Below are positions 1 to 8,540 of a stretch of 41,553 nucleotides of DNA, one piece after another. Source of the stretch: Actinoallomurus liliacearum (GTDB lineage Bacteria > Actinomycetota > Actinomycetes > Streptosporangiales > Streptosporangiaceae); contig NZ_BAABHJ010000037.1 in the NCBI RefSeq assembly GCF_039542035.1, forward strand, positions 1 through 41,553, written 5' to 3'. The position numbers were made by a program, and so were the translations under genes. Below the pieces are notes generated by a model. The model was not told where the DNA came from. It saw nothing but the letters and a program-made list of their open reading frames with translations, and ran no database searches. Numbering within the stretch: position 1 is the stretch's first letter; the number at the start of each line of letters is the position of its first letter.

Positions 1-24
1 GATCACCCTGGTCTCCGCACTGTT

Positions 25-45
25 GTGGATCACCACGTGATCCAC
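25..45. terminator. Hairpin downstream of the patatin gene
   Basis: A perfect 9-bp inverted repeat (GTGGATCAC at 25-33, GTGATCCAC at 37-45) surrounds a 3-base loop, with further partial pairing outside (GGTCT near 10, AGACC near 51). It lies just past the stop codon of the minus-strand patatin gene and could act as its terminator. There is no T-run, and an operator for a gene left of the window is equally possible. Confidence 0.4.
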
Positions 46-91
46 CGGACAGACCCTAGGCACGATGGGCTGCCTCCGGAGAGTGTGCCGC

Positions 92-1384
92 CTAGTCGCA
101 GAGGGCCCAGATGTCCCCGTCCTTCTCCTTGAGCGGCTCGAGGATGCGCAGGGCGTCCCGTCGGCCCAGCTCGATCGCCTGGTCGATGAACTCCGGCTCG
201 AACAGCAGGTAGCTCATCAGCTCACCGCGGCTCGTCGTCGGCCCGATGAGCGCGCTGAGCAGGCGCAGCTCGGGGTGCTGGAGTCCGCGCACCCCGGCCA
301 TGGCCGTCGACAGGACCGTGTTGGCGAGCTGTCCCAGCTCGTCCACGTCGCCCGGAGCCGGTCCGGCGAAGAGGCAGTCGATGACGCGGTACTTACGGCC
401 GGTGGCCCGGCTCATGACGTTCGTGGCGCCCGCCCGTACCAGTTGGTTGATGTCTCGCAGGGTGTTCAGGTCCTCCAGCATGTAGTCCACCAGCGCGCCG
501 TTGAGGAGTTGGGCGAAGGTGTCCTGAACGGTCGGCGGCATCCCGGCGTGGTCGCCGATCGGCTTGTCCAGGCGCTTACCGGGGTCGGTGGCGATCACGA
601 CGACCCGTTCGACGCCGAGGTCGATCGCCGGCTCGATCGGCGCGTTCAGCCGGACTCCGCCGTCGATGTACCAGCCGTCGGTCTCCTCGGTCTTGATGCG
701 CACCGGCGGGAACAGCACCGGGATGGCGGCCGAGGCCATGATGTGGTCGGGCATCAGGTGGGCATCGAGGTAGTCGACCGCGCGGATCAGGTCGTTCTCC
801 GGGGTGCGGACGTTCGGGCTCTCGATGAAGATCTGCGTGCGCCCCGTGTGACTCGCCGTGGCCGTGACGGCAACCGCCTTCACGGCTCCGGTGCGCAGGT
901 TCTTGTGCAGGTCCCGCCAGTTCAGCATGCGGGCCAGGGCGGTTCCCAGCGGCCGGGTGTCGAGCAGTCCGCCGGTCATCGGGATCGGGAGGTTGCCCAG
1001 CCTGAGCAGGTAGCGCATCGCCGCGAACGGCAGCGTCGGCAGGATCGGCCTGAAGACCATGCCGCGGCGCACCGATCGCCACATCGACAGCGCTCGTTCG
1101 GCGGCTTCGGCGGCGTCCAGATGCGCGAGGGAGGCGAAGAGCGCGGCGTTGATCGCACCGGCGCTGGTGCCCACGAAGACGGACGGCCGGTAGCCCCGGT
1201 TGTCGAGCTCCGGCAGCAGGACCGACATCACCCCGGCCTCGTACGCGCCGCGCGCACCGGCCCCCGCCAGCACGACGCCGACGCTGCCGTCCGACGGTTC
1301 TTCCCGCCTGCCGCGCTGCTGCGGCCGTTCCCGCTGCTCCTCGCGGTGCTCCTGTTGCCGCGCCCGCTGAGCCGTCTCTGTCAT
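92..1384 (-). CDS. Patatin-like phospholipase
   Basis: A 430-residue serine hydrolase of the patatin family (lipid acyl hydrolase, Ser-Asp dyad). Seen directly: an oxyanion-hole glycine loop GAGARG (residues 41-46), the nucleophile elbow GTSAG with Ser74, and the catalytic Asp in DGG at 241-243. The first 33 residues are rich in Glu, Gln and Arg and look disordered; no signal peptide is visible, so it is probably cytoplasmic or peripheral at the membrane. The ATG at 1384 was chosen because GAGGAGGG stands a few bases upstream and the patatin fold begins soon after; the frame stays open much further upstream, but that part is antisense to real genes. It is monocistronic, 179 bp from the transporter gene upstream. 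The substrate cannot be read from the sequence. Confidence 0.88.
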   Translation of the reverse strand: MTETAQRARQQEHREEQRERPQQRGRREEPSDGSVGVVLAGAGARGAYEAGVMSVLLPELDNRGYRPSVFVGTSAGAINAALFASLAHLDAAEAAERALSMWRSVRRGMVFRPILPTLPFAAMRYLLRLGNLPIPMTGGLLDTRPLGTALARMLNWRDLHKNLRTGAVKAVAVTATASHTGRTQIFIESPNVRTPENDLIRAVDYLDAHLMPDHIMASAAIPVLFPPVRIKTEETDGWYIDGGVRLNAPIEPAIDLGVERVVVIATDPGKRLDKPIGDHAGMPPTVQDTFAQLLNGALVDYMLEDLNTLRDINQLVRAGATNVMSRATGRKYRVIDCLFAGPAPGDVDELGQLANTVLSTAMAGVRGLQHPELRLLSALIGPTTSRGELMSYLLFEPEFIDQAIELGRRDALRILEPLKEKDGDIWALCD

Positions 1385-1500
1385 CGGTGCCCTCCTCGAG
1401 TTCCGTGGCGTTTCGGGACATGCGAGGGGGTCAACGACGCAATGCCCTGTGACACGACGGGGAACCCCAAGAGAACGCACAGGTAGTTCGCGGATTCCGC

Positions 1501-1545
1501 GCGAACCCGCGTCAATCACGCGAACCGGGTCCGACCGTGCGAACC
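1501..1545. repeat. Three GCGAACC direct repeats at exact 19-bp spacing
   Basis: GCGAACC starts at 1501, 1520 and 1539, on the same strand and exactly 19 bp apart. The array lies 117-161 bp upstream of the patatin start and just beyond the MFS stop. Such regularity suggests a multi-site operator for the patatin promoter; the binding protein is unknown. Confidence 0.45.
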
Positions 1546-1563
1546 GCTCGAGGAGCGGCGGGG

Positions 1564-2721
1564 TCACGGCTCCTGCATCACCGGCCTCCGTTGCGGGTTC
1601 GTCGTCCAGGACAGCAGCGCCGACACGACCGCGCAGACCATCATGACCCAGTACACGGCCGGATAGCCGGACGCGTTGGCGATGAGACCCGCGAACGGGC
1701 CGCCCACCGCCAGCCCGATGTCCCAGAACGAGGTGAATCCGCCCAGCGCCGCGCCCTGCTGCGCCGGCTCCGTACGGTTGATGACGAGCAGGGCGAGCGC
1801 CGGGAACAGCAGGGACAGGCCCGCGCCCATCACCAGGCCCCCGATGATGACGGTGACCAGGTTCGAGGCGACGGCGACGACCAGCAGCCCGACGGCCTCG
1901 ACGATCGCCGACCAGAACGCCACCTGCCGCGCGCCGATCCGGTCCGGCAGGTTGCCGATGACCAAGCGGACGCCCACGTACGTGACGCCGTAGGCGTTCA
2001 ACCCGGCGATCCCGTCGGAGACGCCGCGCGCCGCCATGTGCAGCGCCACGAACGACGACAGTGCCGCGTACCCGAGGGCGGCGAGCGACAGCGCGACGCC
2101 GGGCAGCACCGTGCTGACCGGCAGGATGGCGGCGCGGGCCGTCGTCGCGGCCTCGGGCTGCTCCGGGCGTTCCCGGAGCGACACGACGAGGAGGCCGAGC
2201 GCGCCGACCACGACGCACAGGCCCCAGACGGCGGAGAAGCCGCTCTCCCGCATCGCCACCGTGCCGAGCAGCGCGCCGAGGGTGATCCCCAGCCACATGG
2301 AGATCCCGTACAGCCCGACGACGCGGCCCCGCCGCTCGGTCGGGCACAGCCGCACCAGCCAGGCCGCGCCCGACGTGTAGACGCTGCCCTCCCCGATGCC
2401 GTGCAGGATCCGCACGGCGACCAGGACCGGGACGTCGCGGGCGGCGTAGTAGCCCGCGCCGGCCAGGACGCAGATCGCCGCGCCGGCCAGCATGACGAGC
2501 TTGTAGCCGTGGCGGTCGCCGATCCGCCCGGCGATCGGGCGCGTGACGACCGCGGCGACGGCGATCGTGGCGGTCACGACGCCCACCTCGACCTTGTTGC
2601 CGTGCAGTTCGTCCAGCACGTAGAAGGGCAGGGTGCCGAGCGACGCGCCGACGCCGAGGAGGCAGAAGAAGATCCCGCCGAACATCGCGGCGTACGGGCG
2701 GTAGAACGCCAGATTCCTCAT
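1564..2721 (-). CDS. MFS transporter, last gene of the encapsulin operon
   Basis: A 385-residue major facilitator with about 12 hydrophobic segments. Seen directly: an A-type loop motif after the second helix (GRIGDRHGYK), an RILHGIGEG segment typical of helix 4, and a second-half repeat of the loop (GNLPDRIGARQ). Its start ATG at 2721 overlaps the stop of the shell-protein gene (ATGA), so it should be translationally coupled to it. In this setting an exporter of the operon's product, or self-resistance to it, is the natural reading; substrate import cannot be excluded. Distant relatives include sugar and drug efflux MFS proteins. The family call is secure, the substrate unknown. Confidence 0.85.
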   Translation of the reverse strand: MRNLAFYRPYAAMFGGIFFCLLGVGASLGTLPFYVLDELHGNKVEVGVVTATIAVAAVVTRPIAGRIGDRHGYKLVMLAGAAICVLAGAGYYAARDVPVLVAVRILHGIGEGSVYTSGAAWLVRLCPTERRGRVVGLYGISMWLGITLGALLGTVAMRESGFSAVWGLCVVVGALGLLVVSLRERPEQPEAATTARAAILPVSTVLPGVALSLAALGYAALSSFVALHMAARGVSDGIAGLNAYGVTYVGVRLVIGNLPDRIGARQVAFWSAIVEAVGLLVVAVASNLVTVIIGGLVMGAGLSLLFPALALLVINRTEPAQQGAALGGFTSFWDIGLAVGGPFAGLIANASGYPAVYWVMMVCAVVSALLSWTTNPQRRPVMQEP

Positions 2722-3590
2722 GCGGCGTCCGCCGGAGCGACGATGTAGAAGAGCGCGGGGAGGAGCACGGCGAGCCCTTCGTAGACCTCGGCGCAGACGG
2801 CGACGCCCGGCCGCGCGAAGGTCCCTGGCGGAGGCTCCGCGACGCGGATCACGGAGCGGCGCGCGTCCAGGAGCCGGGCCGCCACCGAGATGTCGCCGAC
2901 CAGGGCCGTGCCCGGGGCCACCCAGCGGTTCCGGCTGATCTTCATGCCGTTGCTCGTGGCCAGCTCCGCCAGCAGCCCGTTCCGGCCGAGGAGGTGGTGG
3001 TAGAAGTCGTTCGGGTTGACGATCATCGCGTGTGGGGTGGCGCCCGTCTGCTCGATCTCGTCGCAGGCCGTCAGGATCCCGGTGACGTAGTCGCGGTAGG
3101 CGATCCGGGCGATGTCCGGATGGTTGAGCAGGCCGTACGGCCCGTTCGTCAGGGCCTGGTTCTCCGCGGTCGCCAGGCGGACGAGCAGCCGGTAGTCGAT
3201 GAACTCCGCGAGCGCGTCCGGGTCGTCGGCGAGCCCGTCGGGGATCTGCACCCACGCCTGGATCGGGTGGACGCCCGCCTCGGCCATGCCGAACCGGAAC
3301 GCGGCCTCGCGGCGGGTGTCGGCGTCCAGTACCGCCCTGGCGTCCTCGGCGGCCGGCCGCGTCTCGGTCCAGAACCGCGCGACGTCCTCGTCGACCGGGC
3401 GCACCTTCAGCAGGTTCCGTACGGTCAGCCGTGGCCGGTCCTTCGTGGGCTCGTGCGCCTCGGTGATGGTGTAGTCGAACCTCACCTCGGCACGTTCGGG
3501 GTCGGCCGCGAAGGCCCGCGCGAACAACCGTCCGGGGGACTGCCGCAGCAGACCGGTGGTGGTGTCCGCCGGCACTGTCTCTGTTGCCAT
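2718..3590 (-). CDS. HK97-fold shell protein, encapsulin-like (probable family 3)
   Basis: 290 residues that follow the HK97 capsid layout: an N-terminal arm (1-60), an E-loop-like region (about 64-110), the stretch from QAWVQIPDGLADD (111) into a long spine helix ending LATAENQALTNG (139-150), a GLLN element (153-156), HAMIVNPNDF (187-196), and the terminal strands (about 215-285). From memory this lines up part by part with phage HK97 gp5 and, more loosely, with Thermotoga encapsulin. No portal, terminase, protease or tail gene is nearby; instead it sits 12 bp after a sulfotransferase gene and overlaps an exporter gene. Encapsulins of this type have been described computationally inside biosynthetic clusters. 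The start has AGGAG upstream. No cargo is identifiable by sequence alone. Alternative: a domesticated prophage capsid with another role. Confidence 0.85.
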   Translation of the reverse strand: MATETVPADTTTGLLRQSPGRLFARAFAADPERAEVRFDYTITEAHEPTKDRPRLTVRNLLKVRPVDEDVARFWTETRPAAEDARAVLDADTRREAAFRFGMAEAGVHPIQAWVQIPDGLADDPDALAEFIDYRLLVRLATAENQALTNGPYGLLNHPDIARIAYRDYVTGILTACDEIEQTGATPHAMIVNPNDFYHHLLGRNGLLAELATSNGMKISRNRWVAPGTALVGDISVAARLLDARRSVIRVAEPPPGTFARPGVAVCAEVYEGLAVLLPALFYIVAPADAA

Positions 3591-3602
3591 GCCTGCTCCT
3601 GC

Positions 3603-4328
3603 TCAGAACGCGTGCTGGACGAGTTGCTCGTAGAACGGCAGGTGGTGGTCGTAGAAGGACTTCAGGGTGGTGTCGTTGTCGACCGTGACGGGATAGGTGT
3701 TCCTGCGGCTCGTGAAGCCGGTGCTGTGGCTCGCGTCGACGTGCCACTCACGGGTCCGCCGCCACTCGGGCCGCTCGCCGGCCTTCCAGGCGAGCGCCCC
3801 GGGGAGGAACGGCAGCCCGGTGTACGCGCAGAAGCTCCTGACCACCGCCTCCGGGTCGCCTAGGAGGCGCTCCGCGCGGATGACGAGCGGCACGCGGCCG
3901 GTGGCGGACCGGACGGTCTCGAAGAGCTCGTACAGGCGCTCGTAGCCGATCTCCGCGCAGGTCACCGCGGGCTTCACCGCGTAGTGCGAGCTGATCGTCT
4001 GTTTCGGGTCACGGACGATGAAGGTGTGCGTCAGCCCGGCGAGCTCACCGGACCGCTCGCGCACGAACGCGTAGTCGTAGTCGACGACCTCCTTGACGAA
4101 CACCGGGCGCGTCCGGCCGAGCTCCGCGAGCCGGGCGAGGAGCTCCTCCTCCGACCGCGCGGTCGTCCGGCCGCCGTCCGCGGCGGGCACGGCGACCTCG
4201 CCCTCCTCGGTCAGCGTGAGGAAGGGCTCGTGCAGGACGGCGACGTCGCCCCGCTCGATCATCATGCGCAGGAACGCGGTCGAGGCCGAGCGCGAATGCG
4301 CCCACATCATGATCACTCCGGCGCTCAC
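3603..4328 (-). CDS. PAPS-dependent sulfotransferase
   Basis: A 241-residue cytosolic sulfotransferase that should move sulfate from PAPS to a hydroxyl or amine. The N-terminal segment MMWAHSRSASTAF matches the 5'-phosphosulfate loop (residues 7-19), and FIVRDPKQTISSHY (103-116) matches the 3'-phosphate site, with Arg106 and Ser113/114. The start is GTG at 4328, which overlaps the aldo/keto reductase stop as GTGA and puts the PSB loop at the usual place near residue 10; the frame is open far upstream, but that part is antisense-type shadow. It lies between a reductase and the shell-protein gene in one operon, so it probably sulfates the alcohol formed by its neighbours. It is short for the family, but the core motifs are present. 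Confidence 0.82.
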   Translation of the reverse strand: MSAGVIMMWAHSRSASTAFLRMMIERGDVAVLHEPFLTLTEEGEVAVPAADGGRTTARSEEELLARLAELGRTRPVFVKEVVDYDYAFVRERSGELAGLTHTFIVRDPKQTISSHYAVKPAVTCAEIGYERLYELFETVRSATGRVPLVIRAERLLGDPEAVVRSFCAYTGLPFLPGALAWKAGERPEWRRTREWHVDASHSTGFTSRRNTYPVTVDNDTTLKSFYDHHLPFYEQLVQHAF

Positions 4329-5308
4329 ATCGACCACCACGTCGGGACGCGGTCCCAGCGGTGTTCGCGCAGCTCCCGCAGCAGCGCGTCGTCGAGCGGC
4401 CGGCCGTCGCCCACCGCGAGGTTGGCGCGGACGTGGGCGGGCCTGCGCATGCCGGGGATCACCGTGCTCACCGCCGGGTGGTGCAGGATGAACCGCAGCG
4501 CCATCTCCGGCAGCGACATGCCCTCCGGCAGGACCTCCTTCAGGCGCTCGGCGCGTTCGACGCTCGGCTTGAGGTTCTCGTCGCAGAAGTAGGTGGCGCG
4601 CCAGTCCTCCTCCGGGAACGTGCTGTCGGCGGTCAGCGTGCCGGTGAGCGTTCCCTCGTCGAACGGCACCCGCGCGATGATCCCGATGCCCTCCCGCCGC
4701 GCGCGCTCGAACAGCTCGTCCTCGGGCGCCTGGTCGAAGATGTTGTAGATCACCTGGATCACGTCGATGAGGCCGGTGTCGAGCGCGGCGAGGCAGTTCG
4801 CCGGCTCCCACCGGTTGACGCTGATGCCGACCGCGTCGACGACGCCCTCCCGCTTGAGGTCGGCGACGACCTCCTGCCAGCGCTCGTCGCCGGCCCAGCG
4901 GTCCTCCCACGTGTGGAACTGCAGCAGGTCGACGCGGGAGGTCCCGAGGTTCTCCAGGCTGCGGTAGGTGTACTCCCGCATGTGGTCGGCCGGGTAGGCG
5001 TCGTCGAGGGTGTCCTCGGGACCGGGCGGCCACTCGCGGTTCTTCGGCGGGATCTTCGTCGCGACGTACAGCCGCCGGTCGGGATGGCGTTTCAGCAGCG
5101 CGCCCAGCATCTGCTCGCTGATGCCGCGCCCGTACACCCAGGCGGTGTCGAAGAACGTGCAGCCCAGCTCGACCGCCTCGTCGAGGCAGCGCGGCGCGAG
5201 GTCGTAGTCCCAGCCGGTGAAGTTGCCGGGGCCGCCGCCGATGCCCCACATCCCGTAGCCGACCTCGCTGACCTCCCAGCCGAGTCTTCCCATCGTGCGA
5301 TAGCGCAT
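4325..5308 (-). CDS. Aldo/keto reductase
   Basis: A 327-residue NADPH-dependent reductase with the full AKR catalytic tetrad: Asp54 and Tyr59 (FFDTAWVYG), Lys85 (YVATKIPPK) and His132 (LLQFHTW). The C-terminal stretch around VSTVIPGMRRPAHVRAN is the usual nucleotide-phosphate site. It starts at the ATG at 5308 with a GGGAAGGG ribosome site, 23 bp after the NRPS-like gene stops, and its stop overlaps the sulfotransferase start. In this operon it most likely reduces the aldehyde released by the NRPS reductase domain, or a later carbonyl, giving an alcohol that the sulfotransferase could modify. The chemistry is inferred; the family call is secure. Confidence 0.9.
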   Translation of the reverse strand: MRYRTMGRLGWEVSEVGYGMWGIGGGPGNFTGWDYDLAPRCLDEAVELGCTFFDTAWVYGRGISEQMLGALLKRHPDRRLYVATKIPPKNREWPPGPEDTLDDAYPADHMREYTYRSLENLGTSRVDLLQFHTWEDRWAGDERWQEVVADLKREGVVDAVGISVNRWEPANCLAALDTGLIDVIQVIYNIFDQAPEDELFERARREGIGIIARVPFDEGTLTGTLTADSTFPEEDWRATYFCDENLKPSVERAERLKEVLPEGMSLPEMALRFILHHPAVSTVIPGMRRPAHVRANLAVGDGRPLDDALLRELREHRWDRVPTWWSM

Positions 5309-5331
5309 CGCTCGCCCTTCCCGTCTCGTCG

Positions 5332-8300
5332 TCAGCTGGTGGAAACCTGGCGTCGCGGCCCCAGCGCGTCGTGGGGCTCCGGCGTCTCGCCCCGGACGAG
5401 GCGGTCCCGGTACGCGGCGATCGCGCCGTCGAGCCGCCCGTCGGTGAGCTCCCCGCGCTCCTCGAGCAGGCGGCACTCGTCCTTGCGGAACAGCCGTGGG
5501 TTGTCGGTGAGCATGGCCGCGAACGCCTCCTTCAGCGTTCGCTCGTCCGCGTCGGGCCGGCCGGGCAGGAGCGACGCGAGAGCGGTCAGCTCCCGGTCCC
5601 CGGTGGCGAGGGCGGCCTCCCGCACCCGGGCGAGGAAGTCGCCGCAGGGGATCGCGGGCAGCGGCGCCATCACCGCGCCGAAGTCGACGCTCTCCGGATG
5701 GAAGACGTTGAACGTACGGCCCCAGGCGTCGCGGTCGCAGACCGCGGCCACCACCCGGGCGGCCACGTAGTCGACGGGTGTGTAGTCCGACAGGATCGCG
5801 GCGTCGGGCCGCACGCCGAGGCGCGGGAACGCCGCGAGCAGCAGGTGGGTGAGCGCCGAGGTGTTCGGGTACGCGTTGTCCTCGCTCGGCATCACCTCGC
5901 CGAGCCGTAGCACGGTCACCAGCGCGCCCCGCGCCCGCGCGGCGGCCAGGTGCCGTTCGGCGACCAGCTTCGAGCGGGCGTACCCGCCGTCGGGCATTCT
6001 CGCGCGGGACGGTTCGAACCCCTCGGAAAGCGGCTCCTCGTGGCCGAGCGCCTCGCTCTGCAGCGTCGCCAGCGTCGAGACGTGGTGCAGTGGAACCGGC
6101 CGGTGCGCCATCGCCAGCCGCAGCAGCTCGACGGTGCCGCGCACGTTCGCGTGGCGGTGCGCGCGGTAGTCGAACAGGAAGTTCACCATCGCGCCGTTGT
6201 GCAGCACCAGGTCGCAGGTGCGGGCGAGGTGCTCCCAGGTGCCGGGGTCCAGGCCCAGGCCGGGCCGGGACAGGTCGCCGGCGTAGCCCTCGATCCGGTC
6301 GGCGAACCGCGACTCCCACAGGCCGCGTTCGGCGAGCGCGCCGACCACCCGTGCCGTGGCGCCGAAGTCGCCGCCGGCGCGGGTGAGACAGCGCACCCGC
6401 AGGTCGGTACGGGCCAGCAGCTCGTGCACGAGGCGGCTGCCGACGAACCCGGTCGCCCCGGTCACCAGCACGGTCCGCAGCCTCCCGGCGGGGTCGGCGG
6501 CCCGGATCGGCTCGCCGTCGGGCACGGCCGCGTCGCGGACCATGAGCACCGACTCCGCCTCGATCACCGCTCCGCCACGCCGCCGGGCCTCGATCAGCCC
6601 GGTCAGCCCGTCGGCGGTCGGCCGTTCGTACAGGTCCTGGACCTCCACCTCGACCCCGCACTCGGCGGTGAGCATGCGGACGAGCGACAGCGCCTGGAGC
6701 GAGTCCCCGCCCGCCTCCATGAAGTGCGCGTCGGCGGCCAGGTCCGGCCGGCCGAGCACCGAGCGGAGCGCCCGCAGCACCTGGTCGGCCGGCGTCGCCG
6801 CGGGCGGGCTCTCGGCCAGCCGCGCGGCGTCCTCCGCGAGCCGGGCGTCGAGGATGGCCTGGAGCCGTCCCCGGTCGGCCTTGCCGTTGTCGTTCAGCGG
6901 GATGTCCGGCAGCAGGAAGTAGTACCGGGGCACGCTGATCCGGGGCAGCGTGCGGCGCAGCCCGTCCCGGAGCGCGTCCACCGTCAGGTCCGTCCCGGAC
7001 GCGAACAGGGCCAGCGACCTCGTGCCCGCCTGCTCGGCGACGAGGACCTCCGCCTGCCGCACCCCGGGGCACTTCTCCGCCGCGACCGCGATCTCGCCGA
7101 GCTCGATCCGGACCCCGCCGATCTTGACCTGGAAGTCCTTGCGCCCGGAGAAGTAGAGCAGGCCCTGGTCGTCGAGGTGGCCGAGGTCGCCGGTGCGGTA
7201 GAGCCGGTCGCCGGGGATCTCGGGGAAGGGATTGCGGACGAACGCCTGCGCGGTGGCCGCCGGCGCGCCCAGGTAGCCGGCGCCCAGGCAGGCGCCGCCG
7301 ATGACGATCTCGCCGACGGTGCCGGGCGGCACGGGGCGGAGGCCGTCGTCCACCACCACGGCGTAGCAGTTGTCGATCGGGCGGCCCAGCGGCACGGCGT
7401 CGCCGTCCGCGGGGGAGACGGTGTGGAAGACCATCCCGATGCTCGCCTCGGTCGGCCCGTAGCCGTTGGTCACCGTGAGACCCGGCAACTGGGCCATCAT
7501 CCGGTGGACGGCGTCGGGGTTGAGCGGCTCGCTGCCCACGATCAGCCATCGCAGCGACGAGAGCCTGCGCAGCGACCGCTCGTCGCGGTCCACCTCGGCC
7601 GCCAGCGCGTTGAAGATGCTCGACACGAAGTCCGTGGCGGTCACGCCGTACTCCGCGATCGTGTCGATCGTCCGCCGCAGGTCCAGGAACTCGCCCTGGA
7701 CCTGCAGCACGGCGTGCCCGCCCGTGATCAGCGGCAGGAACAGCTGCCAGAGCGAGGAGTCGAAGGTGTGCTTGCTGTTCTGCAGCACCACGTCCGCGTC
7801 GGTCACGCCGAAGTAGCGCGCCATGGCGCGGAGCCGGTTGGTGAGCCCGGCGTGCCGGTTCATCGCGCACTTGGGCGTGCCCGTCGTGCCCGAGGTGAAG
7901 AAGCCGTAGACCAGGTCGTCAGGCTCCGGCGCCGCGGTGGCGCGGTGCTCCGCCGGCGTGATCAGGTCGACGTCGACCACGACCGCGCGGCCGCGGTGCT
8001 CCTCCGGGATCGACTCCGCGGCGGCGCACGGCACGGGGGTTCTGGGCAGTACGCCGAACGTGCTGCGGATCCGCTCCCGCGGCCACGCCGGGTCCAGCGG
8101 CACGAACGCCGCGCCGAGCCTCATCAGCGCCAGGTACGTGATCGGCAGCTCGAGGCTGTTGACGAGCAGGACGGGCACCACGTCGCCCCTGCGCACCCCG
8201 CGCTCGGCCAGCGTGGCGGCGAGGCCGCCCACCAGCTCGTCCAGCCGCCGGTAGGTGAGCGTGCGCCCGCCGCATGAGACGGCCGGGCGTTCGGGATGCC

Positions 8301-8457
8301 GGTCGGCCCGCTCCTCGATCAGTGCGGAGACCGGACGGAACCCGCCGTGGTCGACCGCTCGTCCGGTGAAGCGCCGCTTGGACGGATCACGCTGGTCTGT
8401 GGAACTTATCGGTGACTTCCAATCACCGCATACGTCGTCGGCCGACTGTCCGGGCAT
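5332..8457 (-). CDS. NRPS-like protein: adenylation, thiolation and thioester reductase
   Basis: 1041 residues. An adenylation domain (about 40-530) carries A3 FFTSGTTGTPK (186-196), A4 with FDSSLW (Asp233, the usual anchor for an alpha-amino group), A5 NGYGPTEAS (331-339), A7 YRTGDL (420-425), A8 (about 438-456) and the A10 lysine in NGK (Lys526). A carrier domain follows with GGDSL (phosphopantetheine site Ser586), then an NADPH thioester reductase with VTGATGFVG (about 666-674) and YxxxK (Tyr826, Lys830). No condensation domain is present: it should activate one amino acid, hold it and release it as an aldehyde or alcohol, as in Lys2-type enzymes. The ATG at 8457 was preferred over a GTG two codons upstream because GGGGAGG fits only the ATG. 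The first 40 residues are a polar extension outside any domain. A3 has Cys where Gly is usual after PK. Confidence 0.92.
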   Translation of the reverse strand: MPGQSADDVCGDWKSPISSTDQRDPSKRRFTGRAVDHGGFRPVSALIEERADRHPERPAVSCGGRTLTYRRLDELVGGLAATLAERGVRRGDVVPVLLVNSLELPITYLALMRLGAAFVPLDPAWPRERIRSTFGVLPRTPVPCAAAESIPEEHRGRAVVVDVDLITPAEHRATAAPEPDDLVYGFFTSGTTGTPKCAMNRHAGLTNRLRAMARYFGVTDADVVLQNSKHTFDSSLWQLFLPLITGGHAVLQVQGEFLDLRRTIDTIAEYGVTATDFVSSIFNALAAEVDRDERSLRRLSSLRWLIVGSEPLNPDAVHRMMAQLPGLTVTNGYGPTEASIGMVFHTVSPADGDAVPLGRPIDNCYAVVVDDGLRPVPPGTVGEIVIGGACLGAGYLGAPAATAQAFVRNPFPEIPGDRLYRTGDLGHLDDQGLLYFSGRKDFQVKIGGVRIELGEIAVAAEKCPGVRQAEVLVAEQAGTRSLALFASGTDLTVDALRDGLRRTLPRISVPRYYFLLPDIPLNDNGKADRGRLQAILDARLAEDAARLAESPPAATPADQVLRALRSVLGRPDLAADAHFMEAGGDSLQALSLVRMLTAECGVEVEVQDLYERPTADGLTGLIEARRRGGAVIEAESVLMVRDAAVPDGEPIRAADPAGRLRTVLVTGATGFVGSRLVHELLARTDLRVRCLTRAGGDFGATARVVGALAERGLWESRFADRIEGYAGDLSRPGLGLDPGTWEHLARTCDLVLHNGAMVNFLFDYRAHRHANVRGTVELLRLAMAHRPVPLHHVSTLATLQSEALGHEEPLSEGFEPSRARMPDGGYARSKLVAERHLAAARARGALVTVLRLGEVMPSEDNAYPNTSALTHLLLAAFPRLGVRPDAAILSDYTPVDYVAARVVAAVCDRDAWGRTFNVFHPESVDFGAVMAPLPAIPCGDFLARVREAALATGDRELTALASLLPGRPDADERTLKEAFAAMLTDNPRLFRKDECRLLEERGELTDGRLDGAIAAYRDRLVRGETPEPHDALGPRRQVSTS

Positions 8458-8480
8458 CCACACCTCCCCATCCGGGGGTC

Positions 8481-8514
8481 ACAAAAGGTGGGCGGGCCCT
8501 TTCTGGGACCCGCC
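8481..8514 (-). promoter_or_regulatory. Attenuator-like hairpin in the NRPS leader
   Basis: On the minus strand GGCGGGTCC (8514-8506), loop CAGAAA and GGGCCCGCC (8499-8491) form a 9-bp stem with one U-G pair, followed by CACC and TTTT (8486-8483). Read from the plus strand the same position would be a C-A mismatch, so the hairpin fits minus-strand RNA. It ends about 25 bases before the start codon and could stop transcription or mask the ribosome site. No anti-terminator was worked out. Confidence 0.5.
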
Positions 8515-8540
8515 GGAGATATGGCTGCGAAGCTGGCGGT

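Noticed and set aside
1385..2347. Much longer N-terminus for the patatin protein
   Set aside because: The upstream frame is an Arg-rich shadow of the MFS gene; the ATG at 1384 has a good ribosome site.
2718..3590. Shell-protein gene as part of a prophage
   Set aside because: No portal, terminase, protease, tail or integrase gene is found on either side, and the gene is packed into a metabolic operon with overlapping stops and starts.
5950..8277. Long open frame antisense to the NRPS-like gene
   Set aside because: It mirrors the codon bias of the real gene, gives an Arg/Gly/Ala-rich product with no domain and has no ribosome site.
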